From: Sphingomonas sp. PP-F2F-G114-C0414
Lineage (GTDB): Bacteria; Pseudomonadota; Alphaproteobacteria; Sphingomonadales; Sphingomonadaceae
Length of the DNA stretch: 64,000 bases
Reading direction: 5' to 3'
NCBI RefSeq assembly: GCF_003688595.1
Contig: NZ_RCWT01000015.1
Coordinates: forward strand, 62,001-126,000
In this document: positions 1-8,929 of the stretch, piece after piece
Numbering within the stretch: position 1 is the stretch's first letter
How the letters are laid out: each line of letters starts with the position of its first letter
The notes under the pieces: model-generated
The model's database searches: none
What the model saw: only the letters and a program-made list of their open reading frames with translations
What the model was told of the DNA's origin: nothing
Program-made: the position numbers and the translations under genes

Positions 1-904
1 ACGGGGCGGGGTTGGCGTGCGGCTCGCCGACGATGATCCGGCCGACCATCTTGTCGACGGTGGCGATCAGCGGATCGTAGAGCTTGGTATCGACGATCAG
101 CCGGCGCGCCGCGGTGCAGCGCTGCCCGGCGGTGGTGAAGGCCGACTGGATGATCAGGATCGCCGCGGTGTGTAGGTCGGGCGTGTCCCACACGACGATC
201 GGGTTGTTGCCGCCCATCTCGAGCGCGAGAATCTTCTCGGGCTTGTCGGCGAACGCGCGGTTGAGCGCCAGGCCGGTGCGCGCCGAGCCGGTGAACAACA
301 GCCCGTCGATATCGGGGTGCGCGGCGAGCGCCTTGCCTTCGTTCGGGCCGCCGATCACGAGGCGGATGCACTCGGGCGGCACGCCCGCGGCGCGGAAGCA
401 TTCGACGAGGAACGCGCCGACCGCGGGGGTTTTTTCCGACGGTTTGAAGACGACCGCGTTGCCAGCGATCAGCGCGGGGACGATGTGGCCGTTGGGCAGA
501 TGCGCGGGGAAGTTGTACGGCCCGAGCACGGCCAGCACGCCATGCGGCTTGTGGCGGACGGCGATCCGCGACCCCATCGTCGCTTCCAGACGACGCTGCG
601 CGGTACGGTCGGCATAGGCGCTGACCGAGATGTCGACCTTGGCGATCACCGTCTCGACCTCGCCGCGCGCTTCCCAGATCGGCTTGCCGGTTTCGCGGGA
701 GATCAGGTCGGTGAAGGCGTCGTTGCGCTGCCGGACGATGTTGGCAAAGCGCCGCATCGTCTCGATCCGGAAGGCCAGCGGCTTCGACGCCCAGCTCGAC
801 CAGCCGGCGCGCGCGCAGGCGACTTCGGCATCGACGTCGCCGATCGGTTGACGCCAGAGAATCGCGCCGGTGGCCGGCTCGTAGGAGATGATCTCGTCGG
901 ACAT
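1..904 (-). CDS. astD: N-succinylglutamate 5-semialdehyde dehydrogenase, 3' part cut by window edge
   Basis: Translation from the ATG at 904 gives about 301 residues before the window ends. AstD oxidises succinylglutamate semialdehyde to succinylglutamate in the arginine succinyltransferase pathway, using NAD, in the cytosol. The AstD-typical stretch GPYNFPAHLPNGHIVPAL is present, followed by the NAD-site VFKPSEKTP, the LEMGGNN segment with the general-base Glu, and GQRCTAARR with the catalytic Cys. The conserved proline next to the Asn in PYNFP favours AstD over other aldehyde dehydrogenases. The C-terminal third is missing only because the window starts inside the gene. No ast partner gene lies to the right, so an ast operon, if present, must be to the left. 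Confidence 0.9.
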   Translation of the reverse strand, partial: MSDEIISYEPATGAILWRQPIGDVDAEVACARAGWSSWASKPLAFRIETMRRFANIVRQRNDAFTDLISRETGKPIWEARGEVETVIAKVDISVSAYADRTAQRRLEATMGSRIAVRHKPHGVLAVLGPYNFPAHLPNGHIVPALIAGNAVVFKPSEKTPAVGAFLVECFRAAGVPPECIRLVIGGPNEGKALAAHPDIDGLLFTGSARTGLALNRAFADKPEKILALEMGGNNPIVVWDTPDLHTAAILIIQSAFTTAGQRCTAARRLIVDTKLYDPLIATVDKMVGRIIVGEPHANPAP

Positions 905-988
905 GCGCCGCTCTTGCCTTGATTCGCGGCGAGTTTCCACTGGCGGATGTGGGGTCTTTGCCGTGGGGTGTGCCCGGCTTGCTTCTCG

Positions 989-1091
989 CCTCCCTGGAAG
1001 GGAGGGGGCGGGGGTGGGTAGGCCGGTTTGTGACGCAACCGTCGCGCTACATGGAAACCGACCCACCCCCAGCCCCTCCCTTCCAGGGAGG
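989..1091. repeat. Imperfect palindromic repeat (G-rich/C-rich arms)
   Basis: A roughly 31-base arm at 989-1019 is nearly the reverse complement of 1061-1091; the arms carry a CCTGGAAGGGAGGGG core and CGGGGGTGGGT. The intervening 41 bases are unrelated. It lies between the 3' end of selO and the start of astD. It looks like a dispersed intergenic palindrome of the REP/MITE kind and could form a long hairpin in RNA. Confidence 0.7.
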
Positions 1092-1098
1092 GGGGAGA

Positions 1099-2460
1099 TC
1101 ACTCGGCTAGCGCTTCGCCCATTTCGCGGATGGCGGCGACCTTGGCGTTCAGCGCACGCCAGTCGTCGTGCTCGGCGATCGGCGCCCAGATCGCCTCCAC
1201 CTCGTCGATCAGCATGCTGCACGGCTCGCCCGCCCAGTACGGGTGCGAGCGGTCCTTCCGGGGTTCGTAGGCAGCGAGCGCGGCACGGACGTCGGCCCAG
1301 GGTTCGGCGTAGGTATCGGGCAGATCCCCACCGAACGCGTCGAAGAAGAACCGGTCGATCCCGACGCCGGAGATGCGGAGTGCGCGTTCGGTGGCCTGGA
1401 CGAGGTCGCGGTCCGCATCCGGATCGCGCGGGCGGACGCCGAGGCGCCAGAGGATCGCCTGCGTGACTTCGGGTTGATAGCGCGGACCGAACTGGTCGAG
1501 CGCGGCCACCAGCGGGTCGCTCTCGGCGATCTGGCGGAGCGCGACGGCCAGCTGCATCACGTCCCAGTGGATCGCCTCGGGCTGGCGGCCGAACGCGTAC
1601 AGACCCTGGTGGTCGAAATAGGCGGCGGTGAAGGCCGGGTCCCAGGTCGGGGCGAACCGCCACGGGCCATAGTCGAAGCTTTCGCCGGTGACGTTGATAT
1701 TGTCCGAATTGAGCACGCCGTGGACGAAGCCCGCCGCCATGTAGCGCGCCGCGAGACGCGCGGTGCGACCGACGACGAGGTCGAGCAGGCGGACCGGATC
1801 GTCGCTGTCCTCGTCGTAGAGGTTGCGGAGCGTATAGCCGACGAGTTTGCGCAAACCCGCTTCGTCGCGTTCGTAGGCGAGGCGCTGGAAGCTGCCGATT
1901 CGGACATGGCTGTGATTGAGGCGAACGAGGACCGCCGAACGCGTCGGGCTTGGCTCGTCGCCGCGCTGGAGTTCTTCGCCCGTCTCGATCAGCGATAGCG
2001 TCCGCGAAGTGGGGACGTTGAGCGCCTCGAGCATCTCGGTGGCGAGGATCTCGCGCATCCCGCCCTTGAGTGTCAGGCGGCCATCGCCCGCGCGGCTCCA
2101 CGGCGTCTGGCCCGATCCCTTGGTGCCGAGGTCCATCAACCGGCCTCGGTCATCCCGCATCTGCGCGAAGGTGAAACCGCGGCCATCGCCGAGATCCGGA
2201 TTGTAGTTGCGGAACTGATGGCCGTGGTAACGGAGCGCGAACGGCTGGGGCAGCGTGCCGGGGAGTGGCGCGAACCGGCCGAAATGACGCGTCCATTCGT
2301 CATCCGTCAGCGTGGCGAGACCGATCTGCGCGGCGGCGCGGTCGTTGCGGAAACGAAGCCGCGTCTCGGGGAAGTCGGCGGGCGCGACGGGATCGAAGAA
2401 GCCGTCCCCCAGCGTTAGAAGTTCAGCTTCGGGGCGATACACTTGCGGGTCGATGGCCAT
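1099..2460 (-). CDS. selO: SelO family protein adenylyltransferase (YdiU/UPF0061)
   Basis: A 453-residue protein, close to the usual 470-480 of bacterial SelO. These pseudokinase-fold enzymes transfer AMP from ATP to Ser, Thr or Tyr of target proteins and are linked to redox stress. Seen here are the family block FALRYHGHQF near residue 75, the nucleotide-site segment GTKGSGQTPWSRAGDGRLTLKGG (about 113-135), and the metal-binding stretch VHGVLNSDNINVTGESFDYGPW (about 245-266) with its DN and DYG. Some family members have a selenocysteine or Cys near the C terminus; this one ends in GEALAE without it. The gene is divergent from the hydrolase gene, with 37 bases between the start codons. Confidence 0.93.
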   Translation of the reverse strand: MAIDPQVYRPEAELLTLGDGFFDPVAPADFPETRLRFRNDRAAAQIGLATLTDDEWTRHFGRFAPLPGTLPQPFALRYHGHQFRNYNPDLGDGRGFTFAQMRDDRGRLMDLGTKGSGQTPWSRAGDGRLTLKGGMREILATEMLEALNVPTSRTLSLIETGEELQRGDEPSPTRSAVLVRLNHSHVRIGSFQRLAYERDEAGLRKLVGYTLRNLYDEDSDDPVRLLDLVVGRTARLAARYMAAGFVHGVLNSDNINVTGESFDYGPWRFAPTWDPAFTAAYFDHQGLYAFGRQPEAIHWDVMQLAVALRQIAESDPLVAALDQFGPRYQPEVTQAILWRLGVRPRDPDADRDLVQATERALRISGVGIDRFFFDAFGGDLPDTYAEPWADVRAALAAYEPRKDRSHPYWAGEPCSMLIDEVEAIWAPIAEHDDWRALNAKVAAIREMGEALAE

Positions 2461-2497
2461 GCGGCGATATGGTGGCCGCTACCCGAAGGACGCAACC

Positions 2498-3379
2498 ATG
2501 GCCGCATACGAAAACCTCTATTGGTGGTCCAACGACGGGCTGAGACTCCACGCACGCGACTATCCGGGGGGCGAGGAAAGCCAACCGCCGATCCTGTGCA
2601 TGGCCGGGCTGACGCGCAATGCGCGCGATTTCGATGCGCTCGCGGCGAGGCTGGCCGGGCGCTGGCGCCTGATCGCGGTGGACTTTCGCGGGCGCGGCGA
2701 GAGCGCCTATGCGAAGGACCCGATGTCGTATGTCCCGCTGACCTATGTGCAGGACGTCGAGGCGCTGCTGACGGAGCAGGGGATCGATCGGTACATCGCG
2801 TTCGGCACGTCGCTGGGCGGAATCGTCACGATGCTGATGGCGGGGCCGTCGCGGGGGCGGATGACGGCGGCGTTGCTCAACGATGTCGGGCCGGAGATCG
2901 ACGCGCAGGGGCTGGCGCGAATCCGCGGCTATGTCGGCAAGTCCAGCGTCTTCCCGACCTGGATGCACGCCGCGCGCTGCGTCGCCGAGAATAACGGCGA
3001 TGTGTATCCCGACTGGCAGATCGAGGATTGGCTGGCGATGGCCAAGCGGCTGTACCGGCTCAACAGTTCGGGTCGGATCGTGCTCGATTACGATCTGAAG
3101 ATCGCCGAGCCGTTCCGCGTGCCGGGGAACGAAGCCGGGCCGGACATGTGGCAGGCGCTGGGCTCGCTGCGCGACGTGCCGACGCTGATCGTGCGTGGTG
3201 GCCGCTCGGACCTGCTGTCGGCAGCGACCGCGGAGCGGATGGCGGCGTCGCTCGACTTGGCCGAAGTGGTGACGGTGCCGGGCGTCGGCCACGCGCCGAC
3301 GCTGAGCGAGACGATGCTGCAGGAGTCGATCGACCGGTTGCTGGCGCGCGCGCTTGAGGGGGCGGCGATCCGCGCTTAG
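2498..3379 (+). CDS. Alpha/beta hydrolase
   Basis: A 293-residue alpha/beta-hydrolase-fold enzyme of unknown substrate. The nucleophile elbow GTSLGG puts Ser at residue 105; DFRGRGES precedes it, an acid Asp is likely in GGRSDLL and the His in GVGHAP. The start was set at the ATG at 2498 because GAAGGA stands seven bases ahead and the family N terminus begins there; an open frame reaches further upstream but would run into the selO promoter region. The cytosolic esterase/lyase-type role is inferred from the fold only. The gene is followed after 67 bases by a short-chain dehydrogenase on the same strand, perhaps co-transcribed. Confidence 0.85.
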   Translation: MAAYENLYWWSNDGLRLHARDYPGGEESQPPILCMAGLTRNARDFDALAARLAGRWRLIAVDFRGRGESAYAKDPMSYVPLTYVQDVEALLTEQGIDRYIAFGTSLGGIVTMLMAGPSRGRMTAALLNDVGPEIDAQGLARIRGYVGKSSVFPTWMHAARCVAENNGDVYPDWQIEDWLAMAKRLYRLNSSGRIVLDYDLKIAEPFRVPGNEAGPDMWQALGSLRDVPTLIVRGGRSDLLSAATAERMAASLDLAEVVTVPGVGHAPTLSETMLQESIDRLLARALEGAAIRA

Positions 3380-3446
3380 GGGAGGGCGGCGCGCAGTGTT
3401 TCACCGTGCATTTCGCCGCCAATCTGCTGACAAGCCGGGATACTTG

Positions 3447-4205
3447 ATGACCGAACTCTCCGACGCCCACACCACCGTCCGCCCGCTGAAGGGCCGCCGC
3501 GCGATCATTACCGGGGGGACCACCGGGATCGGCCGGGCGATCGCGGTGCTGCTCGCGTCGGAGGGCGCCAAGGTCTATATCTGCGGCCGCGACGAACGCT
3601 ATCTGCAGGACGCGCTCGCGCGCATTCGCGAAGTCGGCGAGGGCGACGGGATGATCACCGAGCTCGCCGATCCCGACAAGGTCCGCGCGTTCTTCGACGC
3701 GGGCGAGGCGTATCTCGGCGGCTTCGACATCACCGTCGTCAACGCAGCGGTTGCCGCCGGCGGCCTGACGCAGATGAGCGAGGACGAACTCCGCTATGCG
3801 ATCGCGGTCGATTTCACCGCGTATTTGCTCAGCGCGCATCACGCCGCGCACCGGATGAAGCCGATCAGCGACATCGTCATCATCGGCTCGCTGAGCGCGC
3901 ATATCCTCGGGCCGAGCTCGACAGTGTATGCCGGGGTGAAATCCGGCATCGCCGGCTTCTCGGAGGCGTTGCGGCGCGAGCTCGGGCCGAAGGGGATCAA
4001 GGTTTCGCTGGTCGAACCCGGCAAGGTCGGGTCGAACATGCAGTATCCGGACGTCCCCGACGACAAGCAGCGCCAGATGATCGAGGCGGAGCAGATGCTG
4101 CGCGCAGAGGACATCGCGGTCGGGGTGGAGTTCGTGCTTACGCAGCCGACGCGGACGGTGATCCAGCAGATCGTCATCGTCCCGCGTGCGCTCGAGGGGG
4201 AGTAA
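3447..4205 (+). CDS. SDR family oxidoreductase
   Basis: A 252-residue short-chain dehydrogenase/reductase. The cofactor motif TGGTTGIGRA lies near residue 23, NAAVAAGG replaces the usual NNAG block, and the catalytic Ser in GSLSAH is followed by Tyr161 and Lys165 in YAGVK. The family oxidises or reduces alcohols and carbonyls with NAD(P). The chosen start is the ATG at 3447; the open frame extends further upstream without a good ribosome site. The substrate cannot be read from sequence. It lies downstream of the alpha/beta hydrolase gene and is followed by a palindromic repeat. Confidence 0.88.
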   Translation: MTELSDAHTTVRPLKGRRAIITGGTTGIGRAIAVLLASEGAKVYICGRDERYLQDALARIREVGEGDGMITELADPDKVRAFFDAGEAYLGGFDITVVNAAVAAGGLTQMSEDELRYAIAVDFTAYLLSAHHAAHRMKPISDIVIIGSLSAHILGPSSTVYAGVKSGIAGFSEALRRELGPKGIKVSLVEPGKVGSNMQYPDVPDDKQRQMIEAEQMLRAEDIAVGVEFVLTQPTRTVIQQIVIVPRALEGE

Positions 4206-4248
4206 GCGCCGACGGCTTGGCGGTATGTCGTCGAGCGCCAAGCCCTTC

Positions 4249-4333
4249 CCGTCATCCTGACGAAAGTCAGGATCCAAAGTAACGGAGAGGCGTCCTTCAC
4301 GGCTCTGGATCCTGACTTTCGTCAGGATGACGG
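4249..4333. repeat. Palindromic repeat with nested hairpins
   Basis: Arms 4249-4275 and 4307-4333 are perfect reverse complements (27 bases each) around a 31-base loop. Each arm itself contains a small hairpin, TCCTGAC-GAAA-GTCAGGA, so the DNA could fold into a cruciform or the RNA into two hairpins. It sits between the SDR gene and the GH130-type gene. Such units are dispersed intergenic repeats in many alphaproteobacteria. Confidence 0.8.
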
Positions 4334-4378
4334 TAGTGATGAATGGTCGCGTCGCCGCGTATCACCAAGGAGAATAGC

Positions 4379-5488
4379 ATGTTGGACCAGCTCGTCTTCA
4401 CCCCCGCCGACATCGACCTGTCGCGCTCGCCGCTGGCGGGGAAGGTCGGCGCCGAGACCTATGTGCTCGGCGCGTTCAATCCTGGGATGACGCGGCTGGC
4501 GAACGGCAATCTGCTGCTGATGGTGCGCGTCGCCGAGGCGCTCAAGCAGCCGGTCAAGAACGGCAACGTCCATGCGATCCGCTGGCAGGACGGCGCATAT
4601 CTGCTCGACGCGTGGCCGTTGCAGATGGTCGATACCAAGGACCCGCGCAAATTCCTGATCCCCGGCGGCGGGTGGAAGGTGATGGCGCTGACCTCGCTGT
4701 CGTGGCTGTTGCCGGTCGAACTCGATGCCGAGGGGCGCTCGGTGGTCGCGGTGCATTACGACAAGGCGATCGCGCCGCGCACGTCGTACCAATGCTACGG
4801 CGTCGAGGATGCACGGATCTCGAAGGTCGGCGATCGCTATCTGATGACGACCTGCTCGGTCAGCCCGGAGCGGCATTCGACGACGTTGTATTCGTCCGCC
4901 GACGCGCTCGACTGGCAGCTCGAGGGGATTGTCCTCGATCACCAGAACAAGGACATGCTGATCTTCGAAGGCCTGATCGACGGGCAGTATTGGGCGCAGA
5001 CGCGACCGCTCGGCGACCTGTATTTCGCGTATCCGCCTGGCAGCGAATGGCGCAGCGGGCCGTCGATCAACCTGTCGCGCTCGCCAGACGCGCTGCACTG
5101 GAAGCCGCATGACAAGCCTGGCATCCGCCCACATTCGGCCACCGTCTCGACCGCGCGAATGGGCGGCGGCGCGCCCCCGATCCTGACTGATCGCGGCTGG
5201 CTGACCTTGTGGCACGGGGTGGAGCCGTCAGGCGTGGTCGGCATCTACCGGACGTACTGGTCGATCCTCGACAAGGACGATCCCTCGATCACCGTGGCGA
5301 CGGAGCATACTGCGCTGCTCGAGCCGAACCCCACGCTGACCGAGCCGCTCAAGGACCAGATGTACCTCGATAACGTCGTCTTCACGACCGGCATCGCCGA
5401 CGCAGGCAACTTCTACGTCGTGGCAAGCGGCGAGGCCGACCTAGCGTGCCGGATCACGCATATCCCCAAGGCCATGTTCGCCGGGTAA
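4379..5488 (+). CDS. GH130-type glycoside hydrolase/phosphorylase
   Basis: A 369-residue five-bladed beta-propeller protein of the GH130 (former DUF377) type, which phosphorolyse or hydrolyse beta-mannosides. Visible blocks are AFNPGMTRL with a following MVRV (about 31-50), YGVEDARISK (about 140) with the ED pair that binds substrate, and ARMGGGAPPI near 262 followed by WLTLWHGV. There is no signal peptide, so it is probably cytosolic. The start is the ATG at 4379, six bases after AAGGAG; an upstream ATG at 4343 lacks a site. The exact substrate and the choice between phosphorylase and hydrolase are not decided by the sequence. Confidence 0.8.
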   Translation: MLDQLVFTPADIDLSRSPLAGKVGAETYVLGAFNPGMTRLANGNLLLMVRVAEALKQPVKNGNVHAIRWQDGAYLLDAWPLQMVDTKDPRKFLIPGGGWKVMALTSLSWLLPVELDAEGRSVVAVHYDKAIAPRTSYQCYGVEDARISKVGDRYLMTTCSVSPERHSTTLYSSADALDWQLEGIVLDHQNKDMLIFEGLIDGQYWAQTRPLGDLYFAYPPGSEWRSGPSINLSRSPDALHWKPHDKPGIRPHSATVSTARMGGGAPPILTDRGWLTLWHGVEPSGVVGIYRTYWSILDKDDPSITVATEHTALLEPNPTLTEPLKDQMYLDNVVFTTGIADAGNFYVVASGEADLACRITHIPKAMFAG

Positions 5489-5525
5489 TCGCGATTCTGC
5501 AGCGAGATAATTTCGGCTTTTCCTT

Positions 5526-5620
5526 CGTCATGCCGGGCTTGTTCCGGCATCCACCGTTCCGCAAACTCATCGAGATTTGGTTTGCGGCACGGTGGACCCC
5601 GGAACAAGTCCGGGGTGACG
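5526..5620. repeat. Dispersed palindromic repeat, copy 1 of 2
   Basis: Imperfect arms of about 33 bases (5526-5558 and 5588-5620) flank a short centre. The left arm matches the left arm of the copy at 10394-10487 in 31 of 32 positions. It lies between the convergent GH130-type and mqo genes, where it may also serve as a two-way terminator. Confidence 0.75.
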
Positions 5621-5663
5621 GGGCGGTTTTGGCATCTGCAAGGGCTTAACCTGATCCCCGCTC

Positions 5664-7397
5664 TTACAGCGCCAGATCGGGGCTGCGGTCGACCTTGACG
5701 CGCGTTGCCGCTGGCTTGGGCTGGGTCGATACGAACACCGCCGGCGACGGCACCGTCAGTTGCAGCGTCTGCGCGGTCGCCGCCCAGGTCTTGGCGATCA
5801 GCTCAGGCTTGTCGTTGAGCGTGACGCCGTAACTCGGCACGATCTCGCGGATCTTGCCCTGCCACGCCGCGGTCGCGAGATGGTTGGGGAACACCTTCTT
5901 CAGCAAATCGAGCATGATCGACGGCGCGGTCGAGGCGCCCGGCGATGCACCGAGCAGCGCCGCGATCGAGCCGTCCTTCGACGCGACGATCTCGGTGCCG
6001 AGCTTCAGCACGCCGCCCTTGTTCGGATCGCGCTTGATGATCTGGACGCGCTGACCCGCCTGCCACAGCCGCCAGTCGCCGTCCTTCGCCCCCGGGAAAT
6101 ATTCGCGGAGCGCGGTCATCCGGTCGGCGTCCGACATGATCAGCTGCCCCGCGAGATACTCGACGAGATCGAAATCGTCCCAGCCGACCGCGATCATCGG
6201 CCGGAAATTGTCGAGCGTCACCGACGCCGGCAGATCGAAATACGAGCCTTCCTTCAGGAACTTGGTCGAGAAGGTCGCGAACGGCCCGAACAGCAGCGCC
6301 TGCTTGCCGTCGAGATAGCGCGTGTCGAGATGCGGCACCGACATCGGCGGCGATCCGACCGCGGCCTTGCCGTACACCTTGGCGAGGTGACGCTGCGCCA
6401 CCTCGGGCTTGTCGGTGACGAGGAACGAGCCGCCGACCGGGAAGCCGGCATAATCGTCGGCTTCGGGAATTCCCGACTTCTGCAGGATCGGCAGCGCGCC
6501 ACCGCCTGCACCGGCGAACACGAAGCGCGCGTTGATGATCCGCTTCTCGTCGCTCTTCATGTCGCGCGCGGTCACCCGCCAGCTTTTGTCCGCGCTACGC
6601 TCCAGCGAGCGTACTTCATGGCCGGTGGTCAGCGTGAAGCCCGGCTGCTTGCGCATCGCGTCGACATATTGCCGCGTCACCTCGCCCCAGTTGCAGTCGG
6701 TGCCGAGCGGCGAGTGCGTCGCGGCGAGCTTCATGGTGGGATCGCGACCCTGCATCATCACCGGGACCCACTGCGCGATCTGCTTGGGATCGGTCGAGAA
6801 TTCCATGCCCGAGAACAGCGGGCTCGCCTGCAACGCGGCATGGCGCTTGCGCAGGAACGCGACGTTCGCATCGCCCCACACCAGGTTCATATGCGGCGTG
6901 GAGTTGATGAACGAACGCGGGTTGGCGAGCATCCCGGCATCGACCTGATGGCTGAGGAACTGGCGCGTGACCTGGAACTGCTCGTTGATCTCGATCGCCT
7001 TCTTGATCTCGACGAGGCCGTCGGCCGCGTTGACCGGCGTGTAGTTCAATTCGCACAGCGCCGAATGGCCTGTGCCCGCGTTGTTCCAGCCGTTCGAGCT
7101 TTCTTCCGCAACCTTGTCGAGCCGCTCGACCAGTTCGATCGTCCAGGTCGGTTCGAGCTGGTGGAGCAGCACCGCGAGCGTCGCGCTCATGATGCCGCCG
7201 CCGACCAGCAGCACGTCGACGTTGCGCTCGGTCGGGGCGGCATCGGCGGACGCCAGCGGCAGCATCGCCGCGCCGCCCGCGGTGATCGCCGACCCGAGCA
7301 GCCCGCGCCGCGTTACGCGCGTGTCGATCGTCGCCGCGCGGTCGGAGTCGCCGTTCAGCTGGGGCGTGGTCATGTCGTCGTTGGAAGGGAGCCGCAT
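5664..7397 (-). CDS. mqo: Malate:quinone oxidoreductase with Tat-like leader
   Basis: A 577-residue FAD enzyme that oxidises malate to oxaloacetate and passes electrons to membrane quinone. The FAD-binding motif is VLLVGGGIMSATLA near residue 60; ESSNGWNNAGTGHSALCELNYTP and the later GASPGAST blocks are typical of Mqo. Unlike the usual cytosolic-face peripheral protein, residues 25-50 contain TRRGLLGSA followed by a hydrophobic run and ASADAAP, which looks like a twin-arginine signal. The start was placed at the ATG at 7397 because GAGG stands seven bases upstream; a longer open frame to 7721 has no such site. It is divergent from the glycosyltransferase gene. Confidence 0.92.
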   Translation of the reverse strand: MRLPSNDDMTTPQLNGDSDRAATIDTRVTRRGLLGSAITAGGAAMLPLASADAAPTERNVDVLLVGGGIMSATLAVLLHQLEPTWTIELVERLDKVAEESSNGWNNAGTGHSALCELNYTPVNAADGLVEIKKAIEINEQFQVTRQFLSHQVDAGMLANPRSFINSTPHMNLVWGDANVAFLRKRHAALQASPLFSGMEFSTDPKQIAQWVPVMMQGRDPTMKLAATHSPLGTDCNWGEVTRQYVDAMRKQPGFTLTTGHEVRSLERSADKSWRVTARDMKSDEKRIINARFVFAGAGGGALPILQKSGIPEADDYAGFPVGGSFLVTDKPEVAQRHLAKVYGKAAVGSPPMSVPHLDTRYLDGKQALLFGPFATFSTKFLKEGSYFDLPASVTLDNFRPMIAVGWDDFDLVEYLAGQLIMSDADRMTALREYFPGAKDGDWRLWQAGQRVQIIKRDPNKGGVLKLGTEIVASKDGSIAALLGASPGASTAPSIMLDLLKKVFPNHLATAAWQGKIREIVPSYGVTLNDKPELIAKTWAATAQTLQLTVPSPAVFVSTQPKPAATRVKVDRSPDLAL

Positions 7398-7590
7398 CGT
7401 CGTGCCTCGTCGTTGACGGTCTGGTCCGGCCTCCAGCGCTTCGACAGCGGGGGCGGGACTCAAGGGACCGGATTGTCGTTCGGGCCGCGCGAAGACCTTG
7501 CCGCATATAGGCAAAACCATCGATCGAGCGCGACCGCTGCTCGAAATCCTCGTCCAACTCTCTGTCAGTCTTCGGGTGTCGTCACGCTGC

Positions 7591-7620
7591 TTGCTGCGCA
7601 TGACGTTGTTGTCATATAAT
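7591..7620 (+). promoter_or_regulatory. Candidate promoter for the glycosyltransferase gene
   Basis: TTGCTG (7591-7596) and a perfect TATAAT (7615-7620) are 18 bases apart. A dyad ATGAC-N6-GTCAT at 7600-7615 overlaps the spacer and could bind a regulator. The 314-base gap 7398-7711 between the divergent mqo and glycosyltransferase genes holds nothing else that I recognise. Inference from motif spacing only. Confidence 0.4.
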
Positions 7621-7711
7621 GGCATCGCGGTATCGATCGTGCAAGACCGCACCCGCCGAAACGGCTTTGCGCCACCTTGAAAGCTGCCGCGAAAATCGGC
7701 ATCGGTCGCGG

Positions 7712-8860
7712 ATGGCCGCACCCGTCAACATCCTCCATCTCCACTCGTCGTTCGACCTCGGCGGCAAGGAGGCGCGCGCGGTTCGGCTGATGAATGCGTT
7801 CGGCGATCGGGCGAAACACACCATCGTATCGGGGATGCCGGACGCCTTGAGCGCGCGGGACTCGATCGCGAAAGGCATTCGCTACGAGATCGCGCAGAAC
7901 CCGCCGCCGCTGACCGGCAAGCCTTCGGTCAAGCGCTACGAGGCGATCGCGCAGTATATGCGGCGGTTCGATCTGGTGCTGAGCTATAACTGGGGTGCGA
8001 TCGACGGGGCGATGGCGCGCCGCGCCTTCGCCAAGGGCGCGCCGCCGCTCGTCCATCACGAGGACGGGTTCAACGCGGATGAGGCGGGCGGGCTCAAGAT
8101 CGAGCGCAACATCTATCGGCGGCTCGCGCTGGGCGCGGCGCATGCGCTCGCGGTGCCCTCCGAGGTGCTCGAAGGTATTGCGTTGAAGACCTGGAAACAG
8201 CCGCGCGAGCGCGTCCATCGGATCGTCAACGGGATCGGCACCGCCTATTACGCGCAGAAGCCCGAGCCCAAGGCGATCCCCGGGTTCACGCGCAATGCCA
8301 AGGAAACCGTGATCGGTGCGCTCGCCGGCCTGCGCGAGGTGAAGGACCTCACCGCGCTGGTCCGTGCTGTCGGTGGCGTTTCGGGCCGCGTGCGGCTGGT
8401 GATCATCGGGGAGGGCCCGGAGCGCGCCAACATCCTGCAAGCCGCCGCGGCGATGGGGATGGCCGACAAGCTCGTGCTGCCCGGATTTCTCGATCGCCCC
8501 TACCGCTATATCGGCCATTTCGACATGCTCGCGGTGTCGTCGCGTAGCGAGCAGTTTCCGATCGCGGTGGTCGAGGCGATGGCGGCGGGGCTGCCGATCG
8601 CGAGCTATCCGGTCGGCGATATCACGCGGATGGTCTCGTCGGAAAACCTGCCGTTCGTGACCGACATCGCCAACGAAGTCCGGCTGCGCGACGCGTTGCA
8701 GGCACTGGTTGCCGATCCGGCGTTGCGCGCCTCGGTCGGGGCCGCGAACCAGGCCAAGGCGCGGGCGGAATTCGACGAAGCGGTTATGATCGCTCGCTAT
8801 CGCGCGCTGTACGAGGACGCGCTCGGGCGACCGGGCGCGCTGGGCGATCTACTAACCTAG
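7712..8860 (+). CDS. GT4-type glycosyltransferase
   Basis: A 382-residue GT-B fold glycosyltransferase of the GT4 type. The N-terminal LHLHSSFDLGGKEARAV block binds acceptor in this group, and the C-terminal domain has GEGPER, LPGFLDRPYRYIGHFDMLAVSSRSEQFPIAVVEAMAAG with the E-x7-E-like nucleotide-sugar motif (about 285-310). It probably adds a hexose to a cell-surface glycan at the inner face of the membrane; the acceptor is unknown. The start at 7712 matches the start of the fold; an in-frame ATG at 7619 is possible but falls at the TATAAT. It stands alone rather than in a polysaccharide cluster. Confidence 0.85.
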   Translation: MAAPVNILHLHSSFDLGGKEARAVRLMNAFGDRAKHTIVSGMPDALSARDSIAKGIRYEIAQNPPPLTGKPSVKRYEAIAQYMRRFDLVLSYNWGAIDGAMARRAFAKGAPPLVHHEDGFNADEAGGLKIERNIYRRLALGAAHALAVPSEVLEGIALKTWKQPRERVHRIVNGIGTAYYAQKPEPKAIPGFTRNAKETVIGALAGLREVKDLTALVRAVGGVSGRVRLVIIGEGPERANILQAAAAMGMADKLVLPGFLDRPYRYIGHFDMLAVSSRSEQFPIAVVEAMAAGLPIASYPVGDITRMVSSENLPFVTDIANEVRLRDALQALVADPALRASVGAANQAKARAEFDEAVMIARYRALYEDALGRPGALGDLLT

Positions 8861-8929
8861 GTCTTAATATTGCTCGCGCGCTGCGTCCTTGCGATATAGG
8901 GGGCCGTATTTTCCGGGAGAGGTGACGTC

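Noticed and set aside
4249-4333. Rho-independent terminator after the SDR gene
   Set aside because: The palindrome lacks a T-run on either side and is too long and symmetrical; it fits a repeat element better.
5760-7619. Long open frame opposite mqo (619 codons)
   Set aside because: It is antisense to a clear enzyme gene, Arg/His/Asp-rich and without motifs.
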